Positions 54,879 to 64,000 of a stretch of 64,000 bases of DNA are shown piece by piece. The DNA is from Allobrachymonas chironomi DSM 19884 (GTDB taxonomy: Bacteria; Pseudomonadota; Gammaproteobacteria; Burkholderiales; Burkholderiaceae_C). A program made the translations under genes and the position numbers. The stretch is from assembly GCF_000374625.1 (NCBI RefSeq), contig NZ_KB894774.1, forward strand, positions 1 to 64,000, given 5' to 3'. The notes beneath the pieces are model-generated. The model worked only from the letters and a program-made list of their open reading frames with translations, was not told where the DNA came from and ran no database searches. How positions within the stretch are numbered: position 1 is the first letter of the stretch; every line of letters starts with the position of its first letter.

Positions 54879-55745
54879 ATGCCCATTGCCATGCTGCGTA
54901 ACCGTCTTGCACACCATTTGACTTCGTGGAGTCTCTGGCATGGCCTGCTGGCCTTGCTGGCCATTTTGCTGGGTTCGCAATTGCAGGTGATCGTCGAGCT
55001 GGGTGCCGGTTTGCCGGCGCATTGGCAGGCAGTGCTGCACATGTTGGCGACACCGCTGCAGTTGATCGGGTCGGTCGTGCTGGCACTGGCATTGCTGGCC
55101 TGGGCAACCGGCCAGTGGCCCACGGCAAGAGATCTGGCCTTGCGTCACGGACTGGGCCGGCAGGAGCTGCTCCTGTTGGCAGCGGTCTTTGTCGTGACCC
55201 ATGTCCTGTTCTGGATGCTGGCCTGGGGCACTTCCACCGAGGGGCAGGCGGCCGCACTGTTCCGGGAGATGGGTCTGGGTCAAGGCACTGGTCAGGATCT
55301 GGCGATTCTGTTTAGCGCCGTGATTCTGGCACCGGTGTGCGAGGAGATACTGTTTCGCGGCATCATGTTGCGCGCCGTGCATGACCATGTGCAGCGGCGT
55401 GGCTATCGGCATCTGGCCGTGGTACTGGCGCTGGTGGTCAGTGCAGTGGCCTTTGCCATGCCACATCTGGGCGATTCGCTGGTAGGCCGCCTGGCACTGG
55501 CCTATCTGGTCACGGGTCTGGCTTTTGGTCTGGTCTATCTCTGGACCGGCTCCCTGACCGCCGCCATGGTGTCGCATGCCCTGCAAAGCTGCTATGCCTT
55601 TGGCTCCGTGCTCCTGTTCGGAAGAGGGGAGAGTGAGGTGTCGATACTGGCCTATGTGCTGGTGCTGGGTTGTCCCGTGTGGGTGTATTTGTGCGCGCGT
55701 GCGCTGCAGCGGGTGTGGCCTGCAGGACAAGCACAACAGGCTTGA
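54879..55745 (+). CDS. CPBP family intramembrane metalloprotease
   Basis: 288 residues, 6-8 membrane segments. The CPBP/Abi motif is complete: [12 protein letters not shown] (Glu155-Glu156 and Arg), then [20 protein letters not shown] with the His, and the final [17 protein letters not shown] with the last His. Family members are type II CAAX prenyl-protease-like enzymes, some linked to bacteriocin self-protection, but the role here is unknown. It is divergent from grpE and convergent with the degenerate sigma gene. The alternative start at 54891 would remove four residues. Confidence 0.9.
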   Translation: MPIAMLRNRLAHHLTSWSLWHGLLALLAILLGSQLQVIVELGAGLPAHWQAVLHMLATPLQLIGSVVLALALLAWATGQWPTARDLALRHGLGRQELLLLAAVFVVTHVLFWMLAWGTSTEGQAAALFREMGLGQGTGQDLAILFSAVILAPVCEEILFRGIMLRAVHDHVQRRGYRHLAVVLALVVSAVAFAMPHLGDSLVGRLALAYLVTGLAFGLVYLWTGSLTAAMVSHALQSCYAFGSVLLFGRGESEVSILAYVLVLGCPVWVYLCARALQRVWPAGQAQQA

Positions 55746-55791
55746 TTGCGGCCGCTCCCACCGGGGCAGGCGGTTGCCTGCCCCGGTCATA

Positions 55792-56958
55792 TCAGCCCTG
55801 CAGCCAATCGCGCAGTTTGCTGCTGCGCTGCACTGAGCCATACAGCAACACTTGCAGTTGCAGGTGGTGGGCGTTTTCCCGATGCTGCCGGTGCAGGGCG
55901 AGCACTTGAGCCTGCCGGTCAAGGGGAACACGTAGCACACGCAGATAGTCGGGCGTGGAGGGCGGACAGCCGTGCTCGCACATATGGCGCTGGTACAGGC
56001 GGGTCATGGCGGACAAGGCGCTCATGGTCGAGGCCGGGTAGGGGCAGTCCTCCAATCCGCGCAAGGACGGAGGAGATTGCTCCATGGCTTGGTGCACCCG
56101 CTTCATATGATCCGGAAAACGCTGTCCGAACGGCTGGACATAGCTCAAGGCGGCGCACTCCAGCAGGGTGTGGCCGGCTTCGCAAATGCTGGCCAGGGTA
56201 TCTGGATGGCGGCTGGACTTGCCGGAGTGCTTGACCAGGTTCATGGCCTTGCGCCAATGGGTCAGGAGCAGCATCTGGGCGCCGAATACCATGTCGCGGT
56301 ACAAGGTTTCCAGGTAGTAGCCCAGTTCATCTACTTCGCGCAGCGGCATGCACAAGGCTTGCTGCAGGGCCAGCAACTGGTATTGCAAGGCACGCACATC
56401 GTCGCCATGGGCCTGCAGGGCCATTTGCTGCAGGGGGTGACGTTCGATCAGGCTCGCCAGCCAGCCTGTATTCAGCTGCTCTCCTCGCAGTTCGGTATCG
56501 ATGCAGTCGACTGGCAGTTGGCAACGCTCCACCAGCACCATGCGCATGCGCTCGCGGCAGAAGCGGATTTCCTTCAGCGCCAGCTCCATCAACCGGTGCA
56601 ACTGCTGCAGCATGGGCAGCGGCACATGCAGGGTTTGCAATTGCTTTTGCACCTCCGCATGCAGCTTGGTCAAACGTTCGTTATCCTGGTGGAGACTGGC
56701 GTCGAGCATCTTCTTGTGCAGCTGCTGCAGCGGGTACAGCCCGTGGGTGTTGGGCCGCCAGTGCTGCTCTGCAAGACGGCTCAGCAAGGCTTGTAACAGG
56801 GTCGGGCAACGCACCAGCCCGAGCAGGATGTCTTCCCAGCCATTGGCCAGTTTGCGGGCAATCTCGGTTTCCGATTCGCGGATAGGTAGGCGGCGCTGCC
56901 CTCTGGGGGGCAGCCCCAGGGTGTGATAGAGGTGATCCAGTTCCTTGCGTGTGGCCAT
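55792..56958 (-). CDS. Degenerate RpoD paralogue: sigma-70-like protein lacking region 4
   Basis: 388 residues from ATG 56958, which follows CCGGAG. It aligns collinearly with the RpoD encoded just upstream. Residues 24-64 (LPIRESETEIARKLANGWED and on) match region 1.2. Residues 101-205 match the non-conserved region: ERCQLP against DKCHMP, ELRGEQLNTGWL against [12 protein letters not shown]. Residues 314-345 (ALSAMTRLYQRHMCEHG) match the start of region 3. The core motifs of region 2.2-2.4 are gone (DLIQEG has become LASICEAG, and [11 protein letters not shown] is lost), and region 4 is absent. It starts MATRK; RpoD starts MATKK. The open frame is intact and Leu/Arg/His/Gln-rich. It may bind RNA polymerase or nothing. 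Function unknown. Confidence 0.78.
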   Translation of the reverse strand: MATRKELDHLYHTLGLPPRGQRRLPIRESETEIARKLANGWEDILLGLVRCPTLLQALLSRLAEQHWRPNTHGLYPLQQLHKKMLDASLHQDNERLTKLHAEVQKQLQTLHVPLPMLQQLHRLMELALKEIRFCRERMRMVLVERCQLPVDCIDTELRGEQLNTGWLASLIERHPLQQMALQAHGDDVRALQYQLLALQQALCMPLREVDELGYYLETLYRDMVFGAQMLLLTHWRKAMNLVKHSGKSSRHPDTLASICEAGHTLLECAALSYVQPFGQRFPDHMKRVHQAMEQSPPSLRGLEDCPYPASTMSALSAMTRLYQRHMCEHGCPPSTPDYLRVLRVPLDRQAQVLALHRQHRENAHHLQLQVLLYGSVQRSSKLRDWLQG

Positions 56959-57006
56959 GGTGCGGGCTCCGGGACAGAAATTCCCTGCACATCGACACGC
57001 AGGCAC

Positions 57007-57153
57007 AAGCAGCCGGACCTGCCCGGAAAAGGGCGGTCCATGCCAGCCGATTCTGGAGTGGCGTGCAGGAAGGGGTAACAGGGTATGCAGCGGAACCGTC
57101 AGCTGTCAGCGCCAGGCGGCGCAGGCAGTGGCGATCAGCAGCAAGCCGGAGGT
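57007..57153 (-). other. Region between sigma paralogue start and element copy A
   Basis: About 147 nt plus the element itself make up the 5' region of the degenerate sigma gene. Short matches in the same order to the rpoD leader (CGGAAAAG, GCCGATT, GTGCAGGAA and CAGGCGGCG types) support a common origin by duplication, though the overall identity is too low to align fully by eye. Confidence 0.5.
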
Positions 57154-57258
57154 GCGATCATTTGGTGTACAGCCCTTGCGAGAGAAGGTGCCCTGTATGT
57201 CATGCCGGTAGCTTGAAGACCGGGAGGGCTTGGTCGGAGGTGCTGCTGTCGCGCTTGC
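57154..57258 (-). repeat. Copy A of the rpoD-leader element (upstream of the sigma paralogue)
   Basis: Block 1 (57154-57181, 28 nt) and block 2 (57234-57258, 25 nt) match copy B with 25/28 and 25/25 identities. Distance from block 1 to the start codon is 196 nt in both copies. The 52-nt spacer is variable and has no clear promoter in front of it. Confidence 0.85.
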
Positions 57259-57366
57259 TGAAAGGAGAAGGTGCAGGCTCCCCGGGCCTCGGGCTCGGGG
57301 AGGCTAGCATCAGGGGTGGATGCCAGGGAGGCAGAAGTCAGCAGGCTGACTGCTGCCCTTGCCGGA

Positions 57367-57902
57367 TCAGCGCAGATCCAGCAGTTCCACGTCAAACTTC
57401 AGCGTGGCGTTTGGCGGGATCACGCCGCCCGCACCGCGGCTGCCATAGCCCAGCTCGGCCGGGATAATCAGCGTGCGCTTGCCGCCGATCTTCATGCCGG
57501 CAACGCCTTCGTCCCAGCCCTTGATCACCATGCCCTGGCCGAGGCCAAAGGCAAACGGCTGGCCACGGTCCAGGCTGGAGTCGAACTTGGTACCCTGTTC
57601 GCCGTTCTGGTACAGCCAGCCGGTGTAGTGCACCAGAACCTGGTGGCCCGGCTTGGCTTCGGCGCCGTTGCCGATCTGGGTGTCGATGTATTGCAGGCCG
57701 CTGGCCGTGGTAATGGTCTGGTTCATCTTGTTGCTATCAGAAGAAGTGGGAAGGGAAGCGGGAGCGGAAGCCGCTGCGGCAGCAGCTGCACTGGCCGCCG
57801 CAGCGGGGGCCTTGCCGGCGTTCTGGCTGCAGCCAGCCAGCGCCAGAAAGGACAGGGCGGCGGCGCAGAGCGCGCCGCGGGTGAGGGTGCCGGTGTGTGC
57901 CA

Positions 57903-57903
<1 letters not shown>
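57367..57903 (-). CDS. FKBP-type peptidyl-prolyl isomerase, lipoprotein
   Basis: 178 residues. A signal peptide with lipobox ALAGC (Cys24) is followed by an Ala/Ser linker and one FKBP domain. Active-site residues are present: [38 protein letters not shown], the flap [20 protein letters not shown] and the final VELLDLR. It is a periplasmic or membrane-anchored folding catalyst, like FkpA/FkpB. The start overlaps the rpoD stop codon (TGATG), so it is translationally coupled to rpoD. Confidence 0.94.
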
Positions 57904-60356
<2,453 letters not shown>

Positions 60357-60551
60357 AGGCTTGAACCCTTCCTTCTGAACTGTTCCGGGCAGGCACCATG
60401 CAGGCCATGGTGCAACGCATGCTCGCCATATGGGAACGGAAAAGCCGATTTCCAGTGCAGGAAAACACTTGCCATATGAAGAGCAACCCCAAGACACCCA
60501 TTGCCTGGCTGCAGGCGGCGTGTTCGGGGTTGACATTGGCAAGAGGGAAGG

Positions 60552-60649
60552 GCGAACATTTGGAGTACAGTCCTTGCGATGGGTGGGCCGGTTGGGGGGC
60601 TTGTTTCCCCTCGGTGGGCCGAGCTCGGAGGTGCTGCTGTCGCGCTTGC
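60552..60649 (-). repeat. Copy B of the rpoD-leader element (in the rpoD 5' UTR)
   Basis: Block 1 (60552-60579) and block 2 (60625-60649), separated by 45 nt, lie in the rpoD transcript about 10 nt after the predicted start point. The pair matches copy A upstream of the sigma paralogue. Between the blocks the minus strand can form a short hairpin (GGGG-AAACAAG-CCCC). Confidence 0.85.
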
Positions 60650-60665
60650 CGTGTCGAATCCCTAC

Positions 60666-60694
60666 ATTATACAAAAAATACTGGAAAATATCAA
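60666..60694 (-). promoter_or_regulatory. Sigma-70 promoter of rpoD
   Basis: Minus strand: -35 TTGATA (60694-60689), 17-nt A/T-rich spacer, -10 TATAAT (60671-60666). This is a near-consensus promoter. It puts the start near 60659, giving a leader of about 300 nt that begins just upstream of the repeated element. Confidence 0.88.
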
Positions 60695-60732
60695 GCAGAA
60701 AGCCCCAAAAAGGCTGACAATGCCGTCTTTCT

Positions 60733-61851
60733 ATGGTAAGCAAACCGCACAAAATGACCTTGTTGCAGCAGTTTTCGGAACGCATTCGCACCGAATGGTT
60801 CCACCTGACGGATTTCAAGCACAGTGACCGCCCCTGGCAGTTGCCGTTTGCCGCGGCCCTGTCCAGCGGCCTGCCGCTGGCGGTGGGTGCCTGGTTCGAT
60901 CACATGCAGTACGGTGTGCTGTCCTCGCTTGGCGGGCTGGTGTTCCTGTACATCGCCAATCTGCCGCTGGCACAGCGCATGGTGGCACTGATGGTATGTG
61001 CCTTCGGCATGGCGGCCAGTTTCGGTCTGGCGCAAATGGGCAGCGCCTTGCACCCGTTGGCAACACCGGTGGTGCTGACCTTCCTGACGCTGCTGGTGGG
61101 CATGGTGGCGCGCTTCTACCGGTTGCCGCCGCCCGGAAGCTTCTTCTTCATCATGGTGGCCTCCATCGGGGCCTATCTGCCGTCAGATGTCGAGCTGATT
61201 CCGCTGCGTGTCGGGCTGGTGTTCATGGGCAGCATGGTGGCGGTGCTGGTGGCTTTCGTCTACAGCCTGTGGATGATGCCGCGCCTGCCTGCGCCAGAGC
61301 CTGCCCCGGCTCCGCAATACGATTTCCAGTATGTCGTCTATGACTCGGTGCTGATTGCCGTGTTCGTCGGGCTGGCGCTGGTGGTGGCCGAGCTGATGGG
61401 GTTGCGCTCGGCCTACTGGGCGCCAGTGAGCTGCATTGTCATCATGCAGAACGTGACCATGCGCGCGGTCTGGAACAAGCAGGTGCACCGCATCCTGGGC
61501 ACGGCTGCCGGCATGGTGTTCACCTGGGTGTTGCTGATGCTGCCGATGAATGCCTGGACCCTGTGCCTGACGCTGACGGCGCTGAGCTTTGTCATCGAGA
61601 GCCTGGTGGTGCGGCACTACGGCCTGGCGGTGATCTTCATCACGCCCCTGACCATCATGCTGGCCGAAGCCGGAGCCAACATGCAGCTGCCGCCGGAACT
61701 GATCATTCAGGCGCGCCTGATCGATATCGTGGTGGGCAGCGTGATCGGCATGGTAGGCGGGATTTTCCTGCACAACCTGAGCATGCGCAGCTGGATCAGC
61801 CGATACGTGTTCCGCCGGCCGATGCCGCCTTCACAGCTGCATCAGGCCTGA
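60733..61851 (+). CDS. FUSC-family membrane transporter
   Basis: 372 residues with two blocks of membrane helices (about residues 35-190 and 200-350). Sequences such as [20 protein letters not shown], and [20 protein letters not shown] with [20 protein letters not shown], are characteristic of FUSC (fusaric acid resistance-like) proteins. These export aromatic acids or related compounds. The soluble loop between blocks ([19 protein letters not shown]) is Pro-rich. Divergent from rpoD; its start at 60733 lies 40 bp from the rpoD promoter. Confidence 0.85.
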   Translation: MVSKPHKMTLLQQFSERIRTEWFHLTDFKHSDRPWQLPFAAALSSGLPLAVGAWFDHMQYGVLSSLGGLVFLYIANLPLAQRMVALMVCAFGMAASFGLAQMGSALHPLATPVVLTFLTLLVGMVARFYRLPPPGSFFFIMVASIGAYLPSDVELIPLRVGLVFMGSMVAVLVAFVYSLWMMPRLPAPEPAPAPQYDFQYVVYDSVLIAVFVGLALVVAELMGLRSAYWAPVSCIVIMQNVTMRAVWNKQVHRILGTAAGMVFTWVLLMLPMNAWTLCLTLTALSFVIESLVVRHYGLAVIFITPLTIMLAEAGANMQLPPELIIQARLIDIVVGSVIGMVGGIFLHNLSMRSWISRYVFRRPMPPSQLHQA

Positions 61852-61863
61852 GCGGCTGCGGCT

Positions 61864-63336
61864 TCAGCTGAGCAGTTCGAAGTCGATGTGGCCACGCTCC
61901 ACATCGGTCGCCAGCAGCTTCACGCGTACGCGCTTGCCGACGTGTACCGAGTCGCCACGGCGCACATGGAGCTTGCCTTCGGCGGGCGGCAGGAAAATGC
62001 GCACCCAGTTGTTGCCCTTGGAGACGCCGGTGATGATGCCGTCGAATTCCTTGCCGATATGGGCTTCCAGGATCAGGGCAGCTTCGGACTTGTGGATCTG
62101 GCGTTCCACCTTGTTGGCGGCATCTTCCTGGCGCGTGCAGTGTTCGGCCAAGCGCGCCAGCTCGTCATCGGAGTAGGGCGCTGCCTGATCCTTCAGGGCC
62201 GCCTTGAGCAGGCGCGCCGTGACCAGGTCCGGAAAGCGGCGGTTCGGTGCGGTGGAGTGCGAATAGTCGCGCACCGCCAGGCCGAAGTGGCCGGTGCTGT
62301 TGCCGCCTGGTGTTTCCAGAGCGTACTCGCCGGCACCCATCAGCTTGATGATGGTCAGTGACAGATCCGGAAAACGGTCCGGGTCGCGCCGGCGCTGCTG
62401 TGCCAGAAAGGCTTCCAGCGCCGGTCCGTCAGGCTCCGGCGGCAGCTCGGTGCCGAGACGGGCAGCCTCGGTGACGATGCGTTGCCAGCGTTCCGGTGAG
62501 CGCACCACGCGACGCAGCGAACTGCGGCCCTGCTGTGCCAGAAAGCGCGCGGCGACGCCATTGGTGGCAATCATGAACTCCTGGATCAGTTGGCGCGCAC
62601 GGTTCTGTTCCTGCTCGGTAATCTTGACCAGCTTGCCGTCCTGGAACACCGCCTTGGGCTGGAAGGTCTGGAATTCGAGCGCACCGTTGTCGATGCGGCG
62701 TGCGCGCAGCTGCTGCGCGACGGCATCCTGCGTGCGCAACTGTGCATCCATGCCAGACACGGCTGCAGCCGCCTCGGGCAGCGGACCCTTGCCGACGATC
62801 CAGTCACTCACCGCGTCGTAGGCCAGCTGGGCGTGGTTGTGCACCCAGGCGCGATAGACGGTGGCGCTGGCCAGCGTGCCATCGGGCTGGAACACCATGT
62901 CGGTCACCATGGCCAGCCGGTCTTCCTGCGGATTCAGGGAGGTCAGCCCGGTGGAGAGCTTTTCGGGCAGCATCGGAAAGATGATGGCCGAGGTATAGAC
63001 CGAGGTGGTGTTGTGGGCGGCATGCTGGTCCACCGGCGTGCCCTGGCGTACCAGGGCATCGACGTCGGCAATGCCGACCAGGATGCGCACCGCGCCATCG
63101 GGCAAGGATTCACTGACTGTGATCTGGTCCAGGTCACGCGAGTCATCGTTGTCTATGGAGCACCAGAGCAGGTCGCGCAGATCACGCACTTCGCCACCGT
63201 GCGGTTCGCCGGGGTGCTCCATGGCGGCCGTTTGTTCCTCGGCGGCAGAGGAGAAATCCGGCCACAGGCCGCGTTCGCGCATGGCGGTTTCGGCCAGTTC
63301 AATCAGTTCCTGTTGTTGGCTGTAGCTGGGGGTCAT
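61864..63336 (-). CDS. RNB-domain exoribonuclease (RNase II/R-like)
   Basis: 490 residues from ATG 63336 (MTPSYSQQQELIELAETAMR). The catalytic metal-binding segment is SIDNDDSRDLDQITV, with Asp residues 62, 65, 68 and 70 near the expected D-x-x-D pattern. RNB core motifs APNRRFPDLVTARLL and GNSTGHFGLAVRDYSHST are intact, and a C-terminal S1-like domain follows (FDGIITGVSKGNNWVRIFLP). The N-terminal cold-shock domains of RNase R are missing, so it is a short form. It degrades single-stranded RNA 3' to 5'. Confidence 0.9.
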   Translation of the reverse strand: MTPSYSQQQELIELAETAMRERGLWPDFSSAAEEQTAAMEHPGEPHGGEVRDLRDLLWCSIDNDDSRDLDQITVSESLPDGAVRILVGIADVDALVRQGTPVDQHAAHNTTSVYTSAIIFPMLPEKLSTGLTSLNPQEDRLAMVTDMVFQPDGTLASATVYRAWVHNHAQLAYDAVSDWIVGKGPLPEAAAAVSGMDAQLRTQDAVAQQLRARRIDNGALEFQTFQPKAVFQDGKLVKITEQEQNRARQLIQEFMIATNGVAARFLAQQGRSSLRRVVRSPERWQRIVTEAARLGTELPPEPDGPALEAFLAQQRRRDPDRFPDLSLTIIKLMGAGEYALETPGGNSTGHFGLAVRDYSHSTAPNRRFPDLVTARLLKAALKDQAAPYSDDELARLAEHCTRQEDAANKVERQIHKSEAALILEAHIGKEFDGIITGVSKGNNWVRIFLPPAEGKLHVRRGDSVHVGKRVRVKLLATDVERGHIDFELLS

Positions 63337-63355
63337 GCAGGGCTCCGGTTCGGAC

Positions 63356-64000
63356 TCAGGCGGGCAGGGTTTCGAGTGGCAGATCGTGCTGGCGTGCCAG
63401 TTCGCCCAGTTCGGCGCGTGTCTTGCCGGCCAGCCACTGGCCAATGATATGCCCGGTTTCCGGGCGCAGCATCAGGCCGGGATCGGAGGCGTCCAGTCCG
63501 CCAATCAGCTGGCACAGGCGCTGGTAGAACACCGGCTCCAGGGCCGCCAGTGCCACGCGACCATCCTGGCAGGCATAGACGCGATAGCCGACGTGCTGGC
63601 CCCCCAGCGGGGTGTCGGCTCCGAGCATGGCATAGCGGGTACGCGGAATCGCCAGAAAGGAAACTGCCTGGCTCAGGCCGACTTCGCGCAGCGTGCCGCA
63701 ACCGTGCTCCTGGCGGTGCAGGCAGCAGCCGAGCACGGCTTCGGTTGCCATCAGCGCACCGGACATGTCGGCAAACAGGGTGGGCGGCATGTGCAGGCCG
63801 TTGACCAGATCGTTCTGCGCCTGGTAGGTCAGGTCATGTCCGGCTTCATCGGGATCGTCCAGATTGCCATAGATGGCAACCAGCGAAAGCTGCGGATGGC
63901 GCGCATGCAGGGTGTTCCAGTCCACGCCAAGTTTCAGCATGGCGCTCTTGCGGAAGGAGGTCAGCAGCACATCGGTACGGGCGAGCTCTTCGTGCAGCAG
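63356..64000 (-). CDS. Class III CoA-transferase (CaiB/BaiF family), C-terminal part
   Basis: The frame is open to the window edge, so the N-terminal portion and active-site Asp region lie outside or at the edge. The visible 214 residues match the family: LTSFRKSAMLKLGVDWNTLH, LSLVAIYGN, YQAQNDLVNGL and PLGGQHVGYRVYACQDGRVAL. Family members move CoA between acids. It lies 19 nt upstream of the RNB gene on the same strand. No substrate can be assigned. Confidence 0.88.
   Translation of the reverse strand: MLHEELARTDVLLTSFRKSAMLKLGVDWNTLHARHPQLSLVAIYGNLDDPDEAGHDLTYQAQNDLVNGLHMPPTLFADMSGALMATEAVLGCCLHRQEHGCGTLREVGLSQAVSFLAIPRTRYAMLGADTPLGGQHVGYRVYACQDGRVALAALEPVFYQRLCQLIGGLDASDPGLMLRPETGHIIGQWLAGKTRAELGELARQHDLPLETLPA

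Overview
The window is a piece of a betaproteobacterial chromosome, most likely order Burkholderiales. The evidence is the gene order infC-rpmI-rplT-pheS-pheT-ihfA-merR-tRNA-Pro, the grpE-dnaK-dnaJ cluster, a very long RpoD with a Lys/Ala/Thr-rich N-terminal extension, etfBA followed by an acyl-CoA dehydrogenase, and high GC. The genus cannot be fixed from sequence alone.

Layout. (1) 1-8381 is a mobile island on the minus strand: integrase, AlpA-type regulator, primase-helicase, HK97 capsid, prohead protease, portal, HNH endonuclease, small terminase and the start of large terminase. It ends at 8334-8381 in the 3' half of a tRNA-Val(CAC). It has its own head and packaging genes; no tail, lysis or repressor genes are seen in the visible part. 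This matches a capsid-forming phage-inducible chromosomal island (a phage satellite). Iterons beside the primase gene are a candidate replication origin. (2) 8471-14727 holds small envelope proteins, a cadR-pirin-flavodoxin operon, a divergent copper ATPase with a 19-bp-spaced MerR-type promoter, and a DapB-like reductase. (3) 15154-19936 is a scar: a DUF364 gene has lost its 5' half to a phage or plasmid remnant encoding a giant Pro/Ala-rich protein with an HEFSH metallopeptidase-like motif, a one-base frameshift and a possible overprinted gene, up to tRNA-Pro. (4) 20090-28380 is the translation cluster. infC starts with ATC, and thrS is preceded by a threonine-rich leader peptide and an intrinsic terminator, which together look like a transcription attenuator. 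(5) 28504-45532 holds housekeeping and metabolic genes: an UMF1-type transporter, murI, an FAH-family hydrolase, class I fumarase, a patatin/esterase/GNAT/chromate-transporter run, metY, mltB, an HDAC-like deacetylase, an MscS channel and etfBA. (6) 45651-50797 holds an acyl-CoA dehydrogenase, divergent selU/selD (selenouridine in tRNA) and a nitronate monooxygenase. (7) 50877-54823 is dnaJ-dnaK-grpE, with two sigma-32 promoters visible. (8) 54879-64000 holds a CPBP protease, a degenerate sigma-70 relative, an FKBP lipoprotein, rpoD, a FUSC transporter, an RNB exonuclease and a partial class III CoA-transferase.

The most unusual item is the gene at 55792-56958. It aligns with RpoD through region 1.2, the non-conserved region, remnants of region 2 and region 3, but has lost the core region 2 motifs and all of region 4. 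It lies just downstream of rpoD-fkb. The rpoD 5' leader contains a two-block element (28 and 25 nt) that recurs upstream of this gene, exactly the same distance (196 nt) from its start codon. This looks like an ancient tandem duplication of rpoD with its leader, retained as a full-length open frame. The second most unusual items are the thrS attenuator and the capsid-encoding satellite.
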